A DNA stretch of 64,000 nucleotides, taken from positions 62,001 through 126,000 of the forward strand of contig NZ_CYSR01000031.1 in NCBI RefSeq assembly GCF_001458395.1. Direction: 5' to 3'. Positions 43,368 to 52,827 of the stretch are shown piece after piece. How positions within the stretch are numbered: position 1 is the first letter of the stretch; each line of letters opens with the position of its first letter. Origin of the DNA: Leisingera aquaemixtae. GTDB lineage: Bacteria > Pseudomonadota > Alphaproteobacteria > Rhodobacterales > Rhodobacteraceae. A program made the position numbers and the translations under genes. The notes under the pieces were generated by a model. The model saw only the letters and a list, made by a program, of their open reading frames with translations, was not told the origin of the DNA and ran no database searches.

Positions 43368-44915
43368 TCAACCCTGGGTGATGGCGGGGAAACGCTCCTG
43401 GCTCGCCGGCAGGGCGGCGGTTTCCGGCGGGCGGAAGCTGACCATGCTGGCACCGTTCTGGATCGCCGATACCTTGCAGATCAGCGGCGTGCCATCGCGC
43501 AACTGGACGCGGGACCACCAGGCCTCCCGCCCTTTGTAACCGGCAACAAAATCGCGGATCTCACCCCAGACGGGGGTCGGGGCGGCGGTATTCTGCCAGA
43601 CCCGGCTGGCATCCATAATTGATACTTTGGCAAAGCTCGCCTCAGGGTCCATCTGCCACAGGCTGCCATAGGCGGTGTTGCAGAAAGTCATGGTGCCGTC
43701 GCTGGCAAAGACTGCGATCGCCTCGTCCATCTGGTCCAGGATCGACTGCCCCATTTCCAGCTCTGAGCGGAACTGGCGGGTGAGGGTCACTTCGGCGGTG
43801 ATGTCCTCGAACAGGAAGGCGATGGCACCGTCCGGATGAGGGCGGCCAGACACCTTGTAGACGGAGCCCGACGGCAGCGACCAGGTTTCCTGGTACCGGC
43901 CTTCGGCAGCGGCTTCCAGCAGGTCGGCCATCTGGTGGCGCCAGCTGGAATAGCTTTTCGGTTCCGGCATCATCCGCTGATCGCGCAGGCGATCAAAGAA
44001 GGTCAGCAGGTTGGGCCGCGAGCTGAGGAAGTTGGCGGGCAGGGCGGTCAGGTCGATCAGAACCGGGTTGAACAGAACCAGCTGCCGGTTGCGGTCAAAG
44101 ATCGCGAGGCCAATCGACAGCTGCGCAAAGGTCTTGGCCAGCGTCTGGACAAAATTGCGCTGGGCCACCTCAGCATCGACCACAGCGTTCACGTCGACCG
44201 CATGGCACAGCCAGCCGGCCTCGGTTTCGGTGGTCGAGACGTTATACCACAGCTTTTTCTTGCTTTCCGGCAGCGGGATGGAGATCCGCTCAGGCTTGCC
44301 GCTGGTCATCGGGTCGTGCAGATCGGTGAACAGGGGGTCGGCAAAATCCGCGTTCCGGCCGCGGATTTTCTGGCTGAGGTTGTCATAGGCAAGGTTGGAC
44401 CAGGTGACGTTGCCCTCTTCCGATTGTAGCCAGACCGGGTAGGGCGCCTGATGCACCGCGGCGCGCAGGGTGGTCAGTTCCTGATCAAGGGATTTGTTCT
44501 GCTCCTCCAGGGCGCTGCGGCGCAGCTGCACCCGGGTCACCCCGTCAATCCATTCGCAATGCGCCTCGCGGCTTTCGGCAGCGGCAGTGCCGGACAGGAC
44601 CAGCGGGCCGACGTCCTTGAGGAAACCCGGCGATTGCGGCAGGCCCGGATAGCTGCGGGCCAGCTGATCGCGCAACATGCTCCAGTCAAAGTTTTCGGCC
44701 TGATCGCCAATGAACTTGCGCGCGCCGGAGGACCAGCCGATCAGGCTGTTGTCGTCAAACAGGAACACGGCATCGGTACGGCCATCGGTGGCCAGCAGGT
44801 CGTGCGCCATGCCGCGGCGGCGGGGCGTTGGCGACAGCCACCAAACCGCGGCGGCAGCCGTTGCAGCGCACAGCGCCGCCAGTACAAACCATTCGATCGA
44901 AGCGAAGTCCTGCAT
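43368..44915 (-). CDS. membrane-anchored PAS protein, DivL-like but lacking a kinase domain
   Basis: A 515-residue protein with one N-terminal membrane segment (about residues 9-27), a coiled-coil stretch near 135-150 (LEEQNKSLDQELTTLRAAV), and at least three PAS-type regions: near 155-230, 270-380 and 395-480. The last, ILDQMDEAIAVFASDGTMTFCN, is the clearest. After it the protein ends in about 25 unstructured residues; no dimerisation, histidine or ATPase domain follows, and tsaE begins 50 bases later. In Caulobacter, divL precedes tsaE, the APH kinase, the nucleotidyltransferase, addB and addA, so position suggests a DivL relative. It was probably a scaffold or sensor, not a kinase. Orthology is inference. 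Confidence 0.7.
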   Translation of the reverse strand: MQDFASIEWFVLAALCAATAAAAVWWLSPTPRRRGMAHDLLATDGRTDAVFLFDDNSLIGWSSGARKFIGDQAENFDWSMLRDQLARSYPGLPQSPGFLKDVGPLVLSGTAAAESREAHCEWIDGVTRVQLRRSALEEQNKSLDQELTTLRAAVHQAPYPVWLQSEEGNVTWSNLAYDNLSQKIRGRNADFADPLFTDLHDPMTSGKPERISIPLPESKKKLWYNVSTTETEAGWLCHAVDVNAVVDAEVAQRNFVQTLAKTFAQLSIGLAIFDRNRQLVLFNPVLIDLTALPANFLSSRPNLLTFFDRLRDQRMMPEPKSYSSWRHQMADLLEAAAEGRYQETWSLPSGSVYKVSGRPHPDGAIAFLFEDITAEVTLTRQFRSELEMGQSILDQMDEAIAVFASDGTMTFCNTAYGSLWQMDPEASFAKVSIMDASRVWQNTAAPTPVWGEIRDFVAGYKGREAWWSRVQLRDGTPLICKVSAIQNGASMVSFRPPETAALPASQERFPAITQG

Positions 44916-44967
44916 CTCGTCCTGCCCAGTTCAGCTCTCGTTTACCCGCATGGTTCCCCAATAATGG

Positions 44968-44982
44968 TTAAATGAAGTTTAA
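44968..44982. promoter_or_regulatory. perfect CtrA box upstream of the PAS/DivL-like gene
   Basis: TTAA-ATGAAGT-TTAA matches the CtrA consensus TTAA-N7-TTAA exactly. It lies 53-67 bases upstream of the PAS-protein start, a usual place for CtrA control, within an AT-rich 89-bp gap to regB. CtrA is known to be present and to control motility and related traits in Rhodobacterales. Confidence 0.6.
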
Positions 44983-45004
44983 TTGGTTGCCCAAAAGTGA
45001 ATAG

Positions 45005-46444
45005 TTAAATTTCTAAAGGTATATTTTTCCCAATGACAGGGCCGCCGTCCTCCATTGCGTCGATTTTTTTGCGCGGCCAGGCCACCTCGACAATGGCGCC
45101 GCGGCGTTCGCGGAAGGGGCTGAGGGTCTGGAACGGGTCAGTGCCATTCGCAAACCTCAGCTGGGCGCCGGTGCGCTGAAGCAGGGTTTTGGCGATGAAC
45201 AGCCCCAGCCCCATGCCTTCGTATTCCGGTCTCTGCTTCAATTCGCTTTCCCCGCGGCGTCTGCGCACGAAGGGGTCGCCGATCCGGCCCAGCAGCTGCG
45301 GCGGGAAGCCCTGGCCGTCATCGCAAATGCGCAGGATGATCCGGTCGTCGTTCCAGGCTGCATCAATCCAGACGGTGGACCGGGCAAAATCGACGGCGTT
45401 TTGCACCAGGTTGCGCAGACCGTGAATGATCTCGGGCTTTCGCAGCACGGTTGGCTGCTGGAAATCGCCGCCTTCCAGCGGTTCCTCATGATAGATGACC
45501 GTCTTGCCCCGGTTCATATGCGGCTCTGCGGCCTCGGTCACAAGGGTGGAAAACGGCGCTTGGCGCAAGTGCAGGTCGTCCTTGCCGGCCCGGCCCATGC
45601 TGCGCAGGATATCGCGGCAGCGGTCGGCCTGCTCGCGGATCAGGGCGGCGTCCTCGCGCAGGTCGGGGCGGTCGTCCAGTTCCTCGATCAGCTCGGCGCT
45701 GGCGAGCTTGATGGTGGCCAGGGGGGTGCCCAGCTCATGCGCCGCGGCCGCCACAACACCACCCAGATCGGTTAGTTTCTGTTCGCGCGACAGCGCCAGC
45801 TGGGTCGCGCTCAGCGCATCCGACATAGACCGCATCTCGTTACTGACACGGAAGGAGTAGGCGCCGATGAACAGGATGGCGATCACAATGGCGATCCAGT
45901 TGCCGAAAATAAACACATCAGGGATACGCAGGATAAAACCCTGTTCGGTCCGCAGCGGCAGGTGAAATTCGGCCATCAGCGTGACCAGGATAATAGCCGT
46001 GGCACCGATGATAAGGGTGGAGCGCAGACCCATCACCGCAGCGGAGATGGTGACCGGGCCCAGCACCAGCAGCGCAAAGGGGTTGTTCAGTCCGCCTGTC
46101 AGATACAGCAGGAAGGCCAGCTGCAGCAGGTCGAACAGGACCATCAGGAAATTCTCGAACTCTGTCAGGCGCTTGTTTTCCGGGAAGGCAAAGATGGCGA
46201 TCAGGTTGCCCGCCGCCGAAATGCCGATGGCCAGGTAGCACAATGCCAGCTCCAGCTGCAGGTTGAAGCGGTGCTGCGCCACCGCGATGGCGGTGATCTG
46301 CCCGGCAATCGCCACCCAGCGCAGCAGAATCAAGGTCCGCAGCCGGATCCAGTGGCTGTGCTCATGGCCGCTCATCAGCCTGAAAATGCGATCGCTCATA
46401 AGGTCCGCTGCTCCCGCAGATGTGACGCCGTGCGCCAGTTGCAT
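45005..46444 (-). CDS. regB: redox-sensing histidine kinase RegB (PrrB/ActS)
   Basis: RegB senses redox state and quinone pool and phosphorylates RegA, controlling photosynthesis, respiration, carbon and nitrogen fixation genes. The 479-residue protein has six hydrophobic spans, the quinone-binding GGLNNPF motif at 117-123, the H-box HELGTPLA with His236, and Cys276 exactly 40 residues later, the same spacing as the redox cysteine in Rhodobacter capsulatus RegB. The C-terminal ATPase has N, G1 (DDGQGFP) and G2 (GMGLGLFI) boxes. ATG at 46444 is used although no strong SD precedes it; starts at 46477 or 46399 are possible. Confidence 0.95.
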   Translation of the reverse strand: MQLAHGVTSAGAADLMSDRIFRLMSGHEHSHWIRLRTLILLRWVAIAGQITAIAVAQHRFNLQLELALCYLAIGISAAGNLIAIFAFPENKRLTEFENFLMVLFDLLQLAFLLYLTGGLNNPFALLVLGPVTISAAVMGLRSTLIIGATAIILVTLMAEFHLPLRTEQGFILRIPDVFIFGNWIAIVIAILFIGAYSFRVSNEMRSMSDALSATQLALSREQKLTDLGGVVAAAAHELGTPLATIKLASAELIEELDDRPDLREDAALIREQADRCRDILRSMGRAGKDDLHLRQAPFSTLVTEAAEPHMNRGKTVIYHEEPLEGGDFQQPTVLRKPEIIHGLRNLVQNAVDFARSTVWIDAAWNDDRIILRICDDGQGFPPQLLGRIGDPFVRRRRGESELKQRPEYEGMGLGLFIAKTLLQRTGAQLRFANGTDPFQTLSPFRERRGAIVEVAWPRKKIDAMEDGGPVIGKNIPLEI

Positions 46445-46515
46445 CGGCTGTATTTCTTGATAGGTCTGGCGCCGCAAACGTTCAACAATCCTTCCTTACC
46501 GAAAAGTGCAATCTC

Positions 46516-47136
46516 ATGACCCGCGTGTATGCTCTTCTTGCCGTTGCTTTTGTTGCTGCCCTTGTGGGCGGCGCCTGGTTTCTGACACGCGGAGGCAACG
46601 GGGGTGACAAATTCGCACAGTGCCGCAGCAGCCAGATCGCCGGCGGGACGGATACCATCGGCGGGGCGTTTGAGCTGATCAATTCCCGGGGCGAGACGGT
46701 GACCGACAAGGATGTGATCACCGAACCATCGATCGTCTACTTCGGATATACCTTTTGCCCGGACGTCTGCCCGATGGATGCAGCCCGCAATGCGGATGCC
46801 GTCGATCTGCTGGCGGAGCGCGGCATCAGCGTGACGCCGGTGTTCATTTCGATCGACCCCGACCGCGATACACCTGAAGCGGTTGGCGATTTCGCCGCAA
46901 ACCTGCATGAGAAAATGATCGGGCTGACCGGCTCGCTGGAGCAGGTCAGGGCGGCCAGCAAGGCCTATAAGACCTATTTCAAGAAGAATGAGGGCGACGA
47001 GGATTACTACCTGGTCGACCATTCCACATTCTCGTATCTGGTGCTGCCTGAGGAAGGCTTTGTCGAGTTTTTCCGCCGCGACGAAACGGCAGAGCAGATG
47101 GCCGGCAAGGCTGCCTGTTTCATAGAAAAAATCTGA
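46516..47136 (+). CDS. senC: SCO1/SenC copper chaperone (PrrC)
   Basis: SenC/PrrC helps insert copper into the CuA or CuB site of cytochrome oxidases and influences RegB signalling. The 206-residue protein has an N-terminal membrane anchor (about residues 4-23), the copper-binding CPDVC motif with Cys81 and Cys85, and the conserved His169 in LVDHST. It diverges from regB across 71 bp and is followed by regA, reproducing the known regB-senC-regA cluster of Rhodobacter. Confidence 0.93.
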   Translation: MTRVYALLAVAFVAALVGGAWFLTRGGNGGDKFAQCRSSQIAGGTDTIGGAFELINSRGETVTDKDVITEPSIVYFGYTFCPDVCPMDAARNADAVDLLAERGISVTPVFISIDPDRDTPEAVGDFAANLHEKMIGLTGSLEQVRAASKAYKTYFKKNEGDEDYYLVDHSTFSYLVLPEEGFVEFFRRDETAEQMAGKAACFIEKI

Positions 47137-47214
47137 ACCGCGATAGCTGTTTGACCTTTCCCCTTGCCCGGACATATTCTTGCGTGAACTGAAAAACTTC
47201 GCGGAGGACCGGGC

Positions 47215-47769
47215 ATGGCCGAAACTGCTCTGCAGGACATTGGACCCGATAAATCGCTGCTGCTGGTCGATGATGACGAGCCGTTCCTGCGGCGTCTGGC
47301 CAAGGCAATGGAGAAACGCGGCTTCGAGGTGGAAACCGCGGGCTCTGTTGCGGCTGGCAGCGCCATTGCAACCGCCCGCCCGCCGGCCTATGCGGTTGTC
47401 GACCTGCGGCTGGAAGACGGTAATGGCCTGGATGTGGTCGAGGTTCTGCGCGAAAAACGTCCCGACAGCCGGGTGGTGGTGCTGACCGGTTACGGCGCCA
47501 TTGCGACGGCGGTGGCCGCGGTGAAGATCGGCGCAACCGATTACCTGTCCAAGCCGGCCGATGCCACCGACATCATGAATGCGCTCTTGGCCACAGAGGA
47601 TGAGCTTCCGCCGCCGCCGGACAACCCGATGAGCGCGGACCGGGTGCGCTGGGAGCATATCCAGCGGATCTATGAGCTGTGCGACCGCAACGTGTCAGAA
47701 ACCGCCCGGCGGCTGAACATGCACCGGCGCACGCTGCAGCGGATCCTGGCCAAGCGCAGCCCGCGCTGA
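47215..47769 (+). CDS. regA: redox response regulator RegA (PrrA/ActR)
   Basis: RegA is the DNA-binding partner of RegB. The 184-residue protein has a receiver domain with acidic pocket VDDDEP at about 18-23, phosphoacceptor Asp63 (the same number as in Rhodobacter), the conserved threonine in VVLTGYG, and Lys in YLSKPAD. A proline linker (PPPPDNP) leads to a Fis-type helix-turn-helix, NVSETARRLNMHRRTLQRIL, that ends the protein. It follows senC by 78 bases. Confidence 0.96.
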   Translation: MAETALQDIGPDKSLLLVDDDEPFLRRLAKAMEKRGFEVETAGSVAAGSAIATARPPAYAVVDLRLEDGNGLDVVEVLREKRPDSRVVVLTGYGAIATAVAAVKIGATDYLSKPADATDIMNALLATEDELPPPPDNPMSADRVRWEHIQRIYELCDRNVSETARRLNMHRRTLQRILAKRSPR

Positions 47770-47772
47770 GCC

Positions 47773-48369
47773 TTACAGCTGTATCATCAGTTCCGCATGG
47801 CGCCCCAAGAATGCCATGCGGGTTTCGACCGGCGGACGCAGCACGATTTCCAGCCCGTCCACGATCTCCGGTTTCGGCGTGCCGAAGAACCGGCTGGCTT
47901 CCTTCTCCTGAAATCCGGCGATCTGCACCGCCTCCATCCAGGCGCTTACCTTGTCCGCGCGCTTGATCTGCGCTTTGACCGTCTTGGGCAGCGCCGCGGG
48001 CAGCCCGAACCGCAGATGAATGGCCGTGGTCAGCCTCTGGTCCAATTCGCCATAACCCGCTCCCACTGCGGCTTTGACCGGAGAGATCATGTCACCGATC
48101 ACATATTCGGGGGCATCGTGCAGCAGCGCCGCCAGCCGCCATTTAACCGGCGCCTTGGGGTACATCCGGGAAAAGATGTCTTCGACCAGCAGCGAGTGCT
48201 CTGCGACCGAATAGGCAAAATCCCCGCGGGTCTGACCGTTCCATCGCGCCACAAAGGCCAGCCCGTGGGCGATGTCCTCGATCTCTATGTCCACCGGCGT
48301 CGGGTCCAGCAGATCCAGCCGGCGGCCGGAGAGCATGCGCTGCCAGGCGCGGGCGGGTTTGGCGGGCAT
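47773..48369 (-). CDS. HD-domain phosphohydrolase, YfbR-like
   Basis: A 198-residue HD-superfamily protein. His58 in AEHSLL, the HD doublet His84-Asp85 in LLHDAPEY, and a later aspartate near residue 146 (RADKVSAW) are consistent with the metal-binding set of YfbR-like 5'-deoxynucleotidases. Substrates such as dNMPs are inferred from the family. It is convergent with regA, three bases apart, and no terminator is visible between them. Confidence 0.8.
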   Translation of the reverse strand: MPAKPARAWQRMLSGRRLDLLDPTPVDIEIEDIAHGLAFVARWNGQTRGDFAYSVAEHSLLVEDIFSRMYPKAPVKWRLAALLHDAPEYVIGDMISPVKAAVGAGYGELDQRLTTAIHLRFGLPAALPKTVKAQIKRADKVSAWMEAVQIAGFQEKEASRFFGTPKPEIVDGLEIVLRPPVETRMAFLGRHAELMIQL

Positions 48370-48432
48370 GGGGTGTGTCCTGTCGCTGCGGTTCCTCTTT
48401 GACTACCTCCTGAACAGGCTTCGGGCAATGCT

Positions 48433-48452
48433 GTGAACCATGTCCTGTTCAC
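48433..48452. promoter_or_regulatory. GTGAAC-N8-GTTCAC dyad in a 235-bp intergenic region
   Basis: A perfect 6-bp inverted repeat with an 8-base spacer lies about 63 bases upstream of the HD gene and 152 bases upstream of the small exported protein gene. It could be an operator. A nested pair, TGAACAGG (48411-48418) and CCTGTTCA (48444-48451), uses the right half again. The remainder of the gap shows only a GGGGC-TCC-GCCCC hairpin. Confidence 0.35.
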
Positions 48453-48604
48453 GGCCGGGACACGGGTGAAAACCCAGTGTTTATAAGCTGTGAATTTGAA
48501 ACCGCCCCATTCAGACCCAATATTATAAGGGTATAAGGGGCTCCGCCCCCTCGCGCGGCAAACCCCTTTTGTGACGTGACTCACATAACGGAAAGGAGTT
48601 TGTC

Positions 48605-48919
48605 ATGTTCAAACGTCTGCTTGGTGTTTCTTTGCTTTTCGGCATGGCCGCGACCGCGCCGCCTGCGCTGGCTGCCAGCTGCGGCGACCGCGAGGTGATG
48701 ACCGAGAAGCTGGCAAGCGGGTATTCCGAGCGGCTGACCGCCGGCGGTTTGCAGAAAGGCCGGACCGAGGCCACTGTGATCGAGGTCTGGGCGTCGGATG
48801 AAACCGGGACGTTCACCGTTCTGGTTACCCATGCAAACGGGATCAGCTGCGTCGTCGCAACCGGATCCTCGTTCTTCCACATTGCGGACAAAGCGCCGGA
48901 CCCGGGCACGCCAAGCTGA
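48605..48919 (+). CDS. small exported protein with one disulfide, function unknown
   Basis: A 104-residue protein with a clear signal peptide (LLGVSLLFGMAATAPPALA), giving a mature domain of about 80 residues. Two cysteines (about residues 26 and 82) would form a disulfide in the periplasm. The mature part resembles small alphaproteobacterial hypothetical proteins with a C-G-D-R start, an EVWASDETGTFTV middle and a C-V-V-A end. The ATG follows GGAAAGGAG. No function is claimed. It is transcribed toward ahcY but may have its own unit. Confidence 0.75.
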   Translation: MFKRLLGVSLLFGMAATAPPALAASCGDREVMTEKLASGYSERLTAGGLQKGRTEATVIEVWASDETGTFTVLVTHANGISCVVATGSSFFHIADKAPDPGTPS

Positions 48920-49071
48920 CACAGCCAGCGTGACAGGCTATCCCCCCACAGCCTGACCGACCACAAAAAGCCAGAGCCTTCGGCTCCGGTTGCGGGTATC
49001 TTCGTTGAATATCAACACATGCAGTGTTAGGCCCTGCAGCAAGTGTACTCGTAACCGGAATGGAGCAGACT
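48920..49071 (+). promoter_or_regulatory. ahcY leader with two hairpins
   Basis: The 152 bases before ahcY hold CAGGCT (48934-48939) pairing with AGCCTG (48950-48955), and GAGCC-TTC-GGCTC (48974-48986) with outer CC/GG pairs. Neither has a proper T-run, so they could be the end of the preceding gene or a structured leader. The pattern does not match a SAH riboswitch consensus I can recall. Confidence 0.35.
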
Positions 49072-50460
<1,389 letters not shown>

Positions 50461-50482
50461 GCATTCAGTTTCCGATGCAATG

Positions 50483-50511
50483 AAAAGCCCCGCCATTTGG
50501 CGGGGCTTTTT
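50483..50511 (+). terminator. strong terminator after ahcY
   Basis: AAAAGCCCCGCC-ATTT-GGCGGGGCTTTT is a perfect 12-bp stem followed by further T. The 163 bp between here and the PRC-barrel gene hold no gene and probably that gene's promoter. Confidence 0.9.
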
Positions 50512-50674
50512 CGTTATACCGAGTGGTCCGGTCTGTTTTGGTAACGGCAAAACAGAAGGCGGCAAAAGGTTCCATGCGGGTGGCTGATTGAGGGTATCTT
50601 TTTCGTGATGGAACAGCTTGAGGCGGTGCTGCGTTGTCTCAGCATCAACAACTTCAGGCTGAGGAGAATCTGTC

Positions 50675-51382
50675 ATGAAAATCGAAATGAAATCAAACGC
50701 CCGTATGCTGGTAACCGCTGCCGCCGCCGCGCTGGTGGCTGGTGCCGGGATTGCAGCTGAAAACGGTTCCTTCGCGACTGCCGAAGCCGAACTCATTCTC
50801 GCGTCCAGTGACGACGGCGTTGGCGCATCGGCCGGTGTCGAAACGTCTCCGTCGCGCGGCAACGAAGGCGAGGGCACCGTTCTGGACGAAGCCGGCGCTG
50901 CTGACTCCGTTACCGAAACCACTGACAGCGATCCTGCCGGCGCCTCCGCTGGCGTCGACCGCTCCCCCTCGCGCGATGGTACCGAGGGCACTGAGCCGGT
51001 TGCGGGCGCGGACATCAGCGAAACCGCAGAATCGACCAATTCCCCCGCGCTTCCCAACACTGAAGGCGCAATGGACATCCGCGCCATGACAGTTGGAGAA
51101 CTGGTCGGCAAGAACGTGCTGAGCGCCTCTGATGCCGATGTCGGCGAAATCGATTATGTGATCATGCACGACGATAAACTGTCCGGTGTCGTTGGGGTCG
51201 GCGGCTTCCTGGGTATGGGCGAACACTCGGTCGCAATCCCCCTGACCGACTTCGAGGTGACCAAGAACGGGCAGCTGCGGCTGACCGCACAGTCCGAAGC
51301 AGAGCTGAAGGCGATGCCGGAAATTGACGAAAACGCAATTGAACCGGTGAAAAGCGAGGTCATTCTCGGCGACTATATGTAA
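50675..51382 (+). CDS. secreted or envelope PRC-barrel protein
   Basis: A 235-residue protein with an N-terminal signal-like segment (MLVTAAAAALVAGAGIAA), a low-complexity Ser/Gly/Glu/Asp region, and a PRC-barrel domain from about 135 (MTVGELVGKNVLSASDADVGEID...VVGVGGFLGMGE). Two near-identical segments, GASAGVETSPSR and GASAGVDRSPSR (residues 50-61 and 89-100), show internal duplication of the linker. PRC-barrel proteins bind diverse partners, and the role here is unknown. The ATG follows GAGGAGA. Confidence 0.85.
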   Translation: MKIEMKSNARMLVTAAAAALVAGAGIAAENGSFATAEAELILASSDDGVGASAGVETSPSRGNEGEGTVLDEAGAADSVTETTDSDPAGASAGVDRSPSRDGTEGTEPVAGADISETAESTNSPALPNTEGAMDIRAMTVGELVGKNVLSASDADVGEIDYVIMHDDKLSGVVGVGGFLGMGEHSVAIPLTDFEVTKNGQLRLTAQSEAELKAMPEIDENAIEPVKSEVILGDYM

Positions 51383-51392
51383 ATTTCCCGGC

Positions 51393-51420
51393 GGGGCGTC
51401 TCAGCTAGAGACGCCCCATT
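51393..51420 (+). terminator. terminator after the PRC-barrel gene
   Basis: GGGGCGTCTC-AGCTA-GAGACGCCCC is a perfect 10-bp stem followed by ATTTCT, ten bases after the stop codon. Confidence 0.7.
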
Positions 51421-51581
51421 TCTCAGTTGCAGGCCGGTCTGCAGCACTCAGCGCAGCTTCCCGCCAGTTGCATACTTCCGGTTGAACCTCTGGGCACTCA
51501 TTCGCGGGTGCTTTTGTTTTAGCTCACATTGTCCGGGTTATTGCTTTGCGGAATCGTACTGCCGGCCGCTATACAGGAGTC

Positions 51582-51685
51582 ACCGGCCAGGACGGCCAGG
51601 AACCAGATTTTCATACGCGTGTGGTGGATTGGAGCACGCGGGGTGGAAGGGAAGGTCCTGCTTGTCCGCAGGTCCTTCCCTTTTT
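51582..51685 (+). ncRNA. candidate small RNA of about 100 bases
   Basis: The 307-bp gap between the PRC-barrel gene and the DUF1761 gene has no convincing coding frame, but it has a promoter-like TTGCGG (51546-51551), 18 bases, TATACA (51570-51575), and a good terminator at 51649-51685 on the same strand. Transcription between them would give about 104 bases, starting with a repeated GGCCAGGA. This rests on two signals only. Confidence 0.25.
51649..51685 (+). terminator. orphan terminator on the + strand
   Basis: GGGAAGGTCCTGC pairs with GCAGGTCCTTCCC with a single T-T mismatch and a 6-base loop, and is followed by TTTTT. No + strand gene ends just before it. On the minus strand it follows the DUF1761 stop but without a T-run, so it may be shared. 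Confidence 0.6.
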
Positions 51686-51689
51686 GGTT

Positions 51690-52085
51690 TCAGAACAAGG
51701 TCAGAACCAGACCGGCCGCCGCGCAGGCCAGCGTGGCATACCCGCCATCAATCAGCGTCAGCTTCACCGGCCGCATTCCATACATATTGTTCAGGGCAAT
51801 CCATGGGCTGATGAAAAACAGGCCGATGCCTGCTCCGCCGATCAGACCGGCACCCAGTGTTTCGATGCCGGACAGGCTGAAAACATGCCGCATCATGCCC
51901 GCCACAATCAGTTGCAGGACAAAAGCCATGGCAAAGATCATCGGGCTTTGGCCGCCTTTTGGCTTACCGGTCTCGTCGCATTCCACGCCAGAGGCTTCGA
52001 CCCAGGGCTTGGCCAAAGCGCCGTAGTAAACTGCCCCCAGCACAAAGGCCGCAGCCGCCGCCGCGATCACACTCAGAAATTCCAT
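51690..52085 (-). CDS. DUF1761 membrane protein
   Basis: A 131-residue inner-membrane protein with about four hydrophobic spans. The first carries FVLGAVYYGALAKPWVEA, matching DUF1761, a family of small membrane proteins without an established function. The loop after the first span is hydrophilic (GVECDETGKPKGG). It is transcribed leftward from near the EVE gene and is separated from it by 46 bases. Confidence 0.82.
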   Translation of the reverse strand: MEFLSVIAAAAAAFVLGAVYYGALAKPWVEASGVECDETGKPKGGQSPMIFAMAFVLQLIVAGMMRHVFSLSGIETLGAGLIGGAGIGLFFISPWIALNNMYGMRPVKLTLIDGGYATLACAAAGLVLTLF

Positions 52086-52131
52086 GATGCTCCCTTCAAT
52101 GGTTCCCGCCGCTTGAGAGCAGAGTGGCAGA

Positions 52132-52553
<422 letters not shown>

Positions 52554-52554
<1 letters not shown>

Positions 52555-52826
52555 CAGCCGATAACTTTCTTCCAGGTGATCAATTCGACAGCTTCAAAGA
52601 GGCCGGCCTTGTTGTAAGGGTCATTTGCCGCCCAAGCCTCACCTGCCGCCATGTCTTCAACGTCCAGAATAACCAAGGAGCCGGCCATATTACCATCCTG
52701 ATCCAGCAGCGGGCCTGCCTGCGCCACTGCGCCAGTGTCATTGATATAGGCCAGATGGGCGTCACGGTTATCCAGCCGGGTCTGCAGATGGCCGGGTTTG
52801 TCGCGGGCGATCAATGCAATAAGCAT
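52554..52826 (-). CDS. YciI family protein
   Basis: A 90-residue ferredoxin-like protein of the YciI family. The LIALIARDKPG opening, the HLAYIND segment with conserved histidine, and GSLVILDVEDM near residue 45 fit the family, which includes dehydrochlorinase-like and degradation enzymes. The catalytic role here is unknown. It starts one base after the gpsA stop and forms a gpsA-yciI-EVE run. Confidence 0.85.
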
Positions 52827-52827
52827 T

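Noticed and set aside
48433-48452. SOS/LexA box
   Set aside because: Alphaproteobacterial LexA sites are direct GTTC-N7-GTTC repeats; here the half-sites are inverted with an 8-base spacer.
48920-49071. SAH or SAM-SAH riboswitch in front of ahcY
   Set aside because: The conserved riboswitch cores I know are not present; only a partial resemblance near GGAGCA and two unrelated hairpins. A covariance-model search would settle it.
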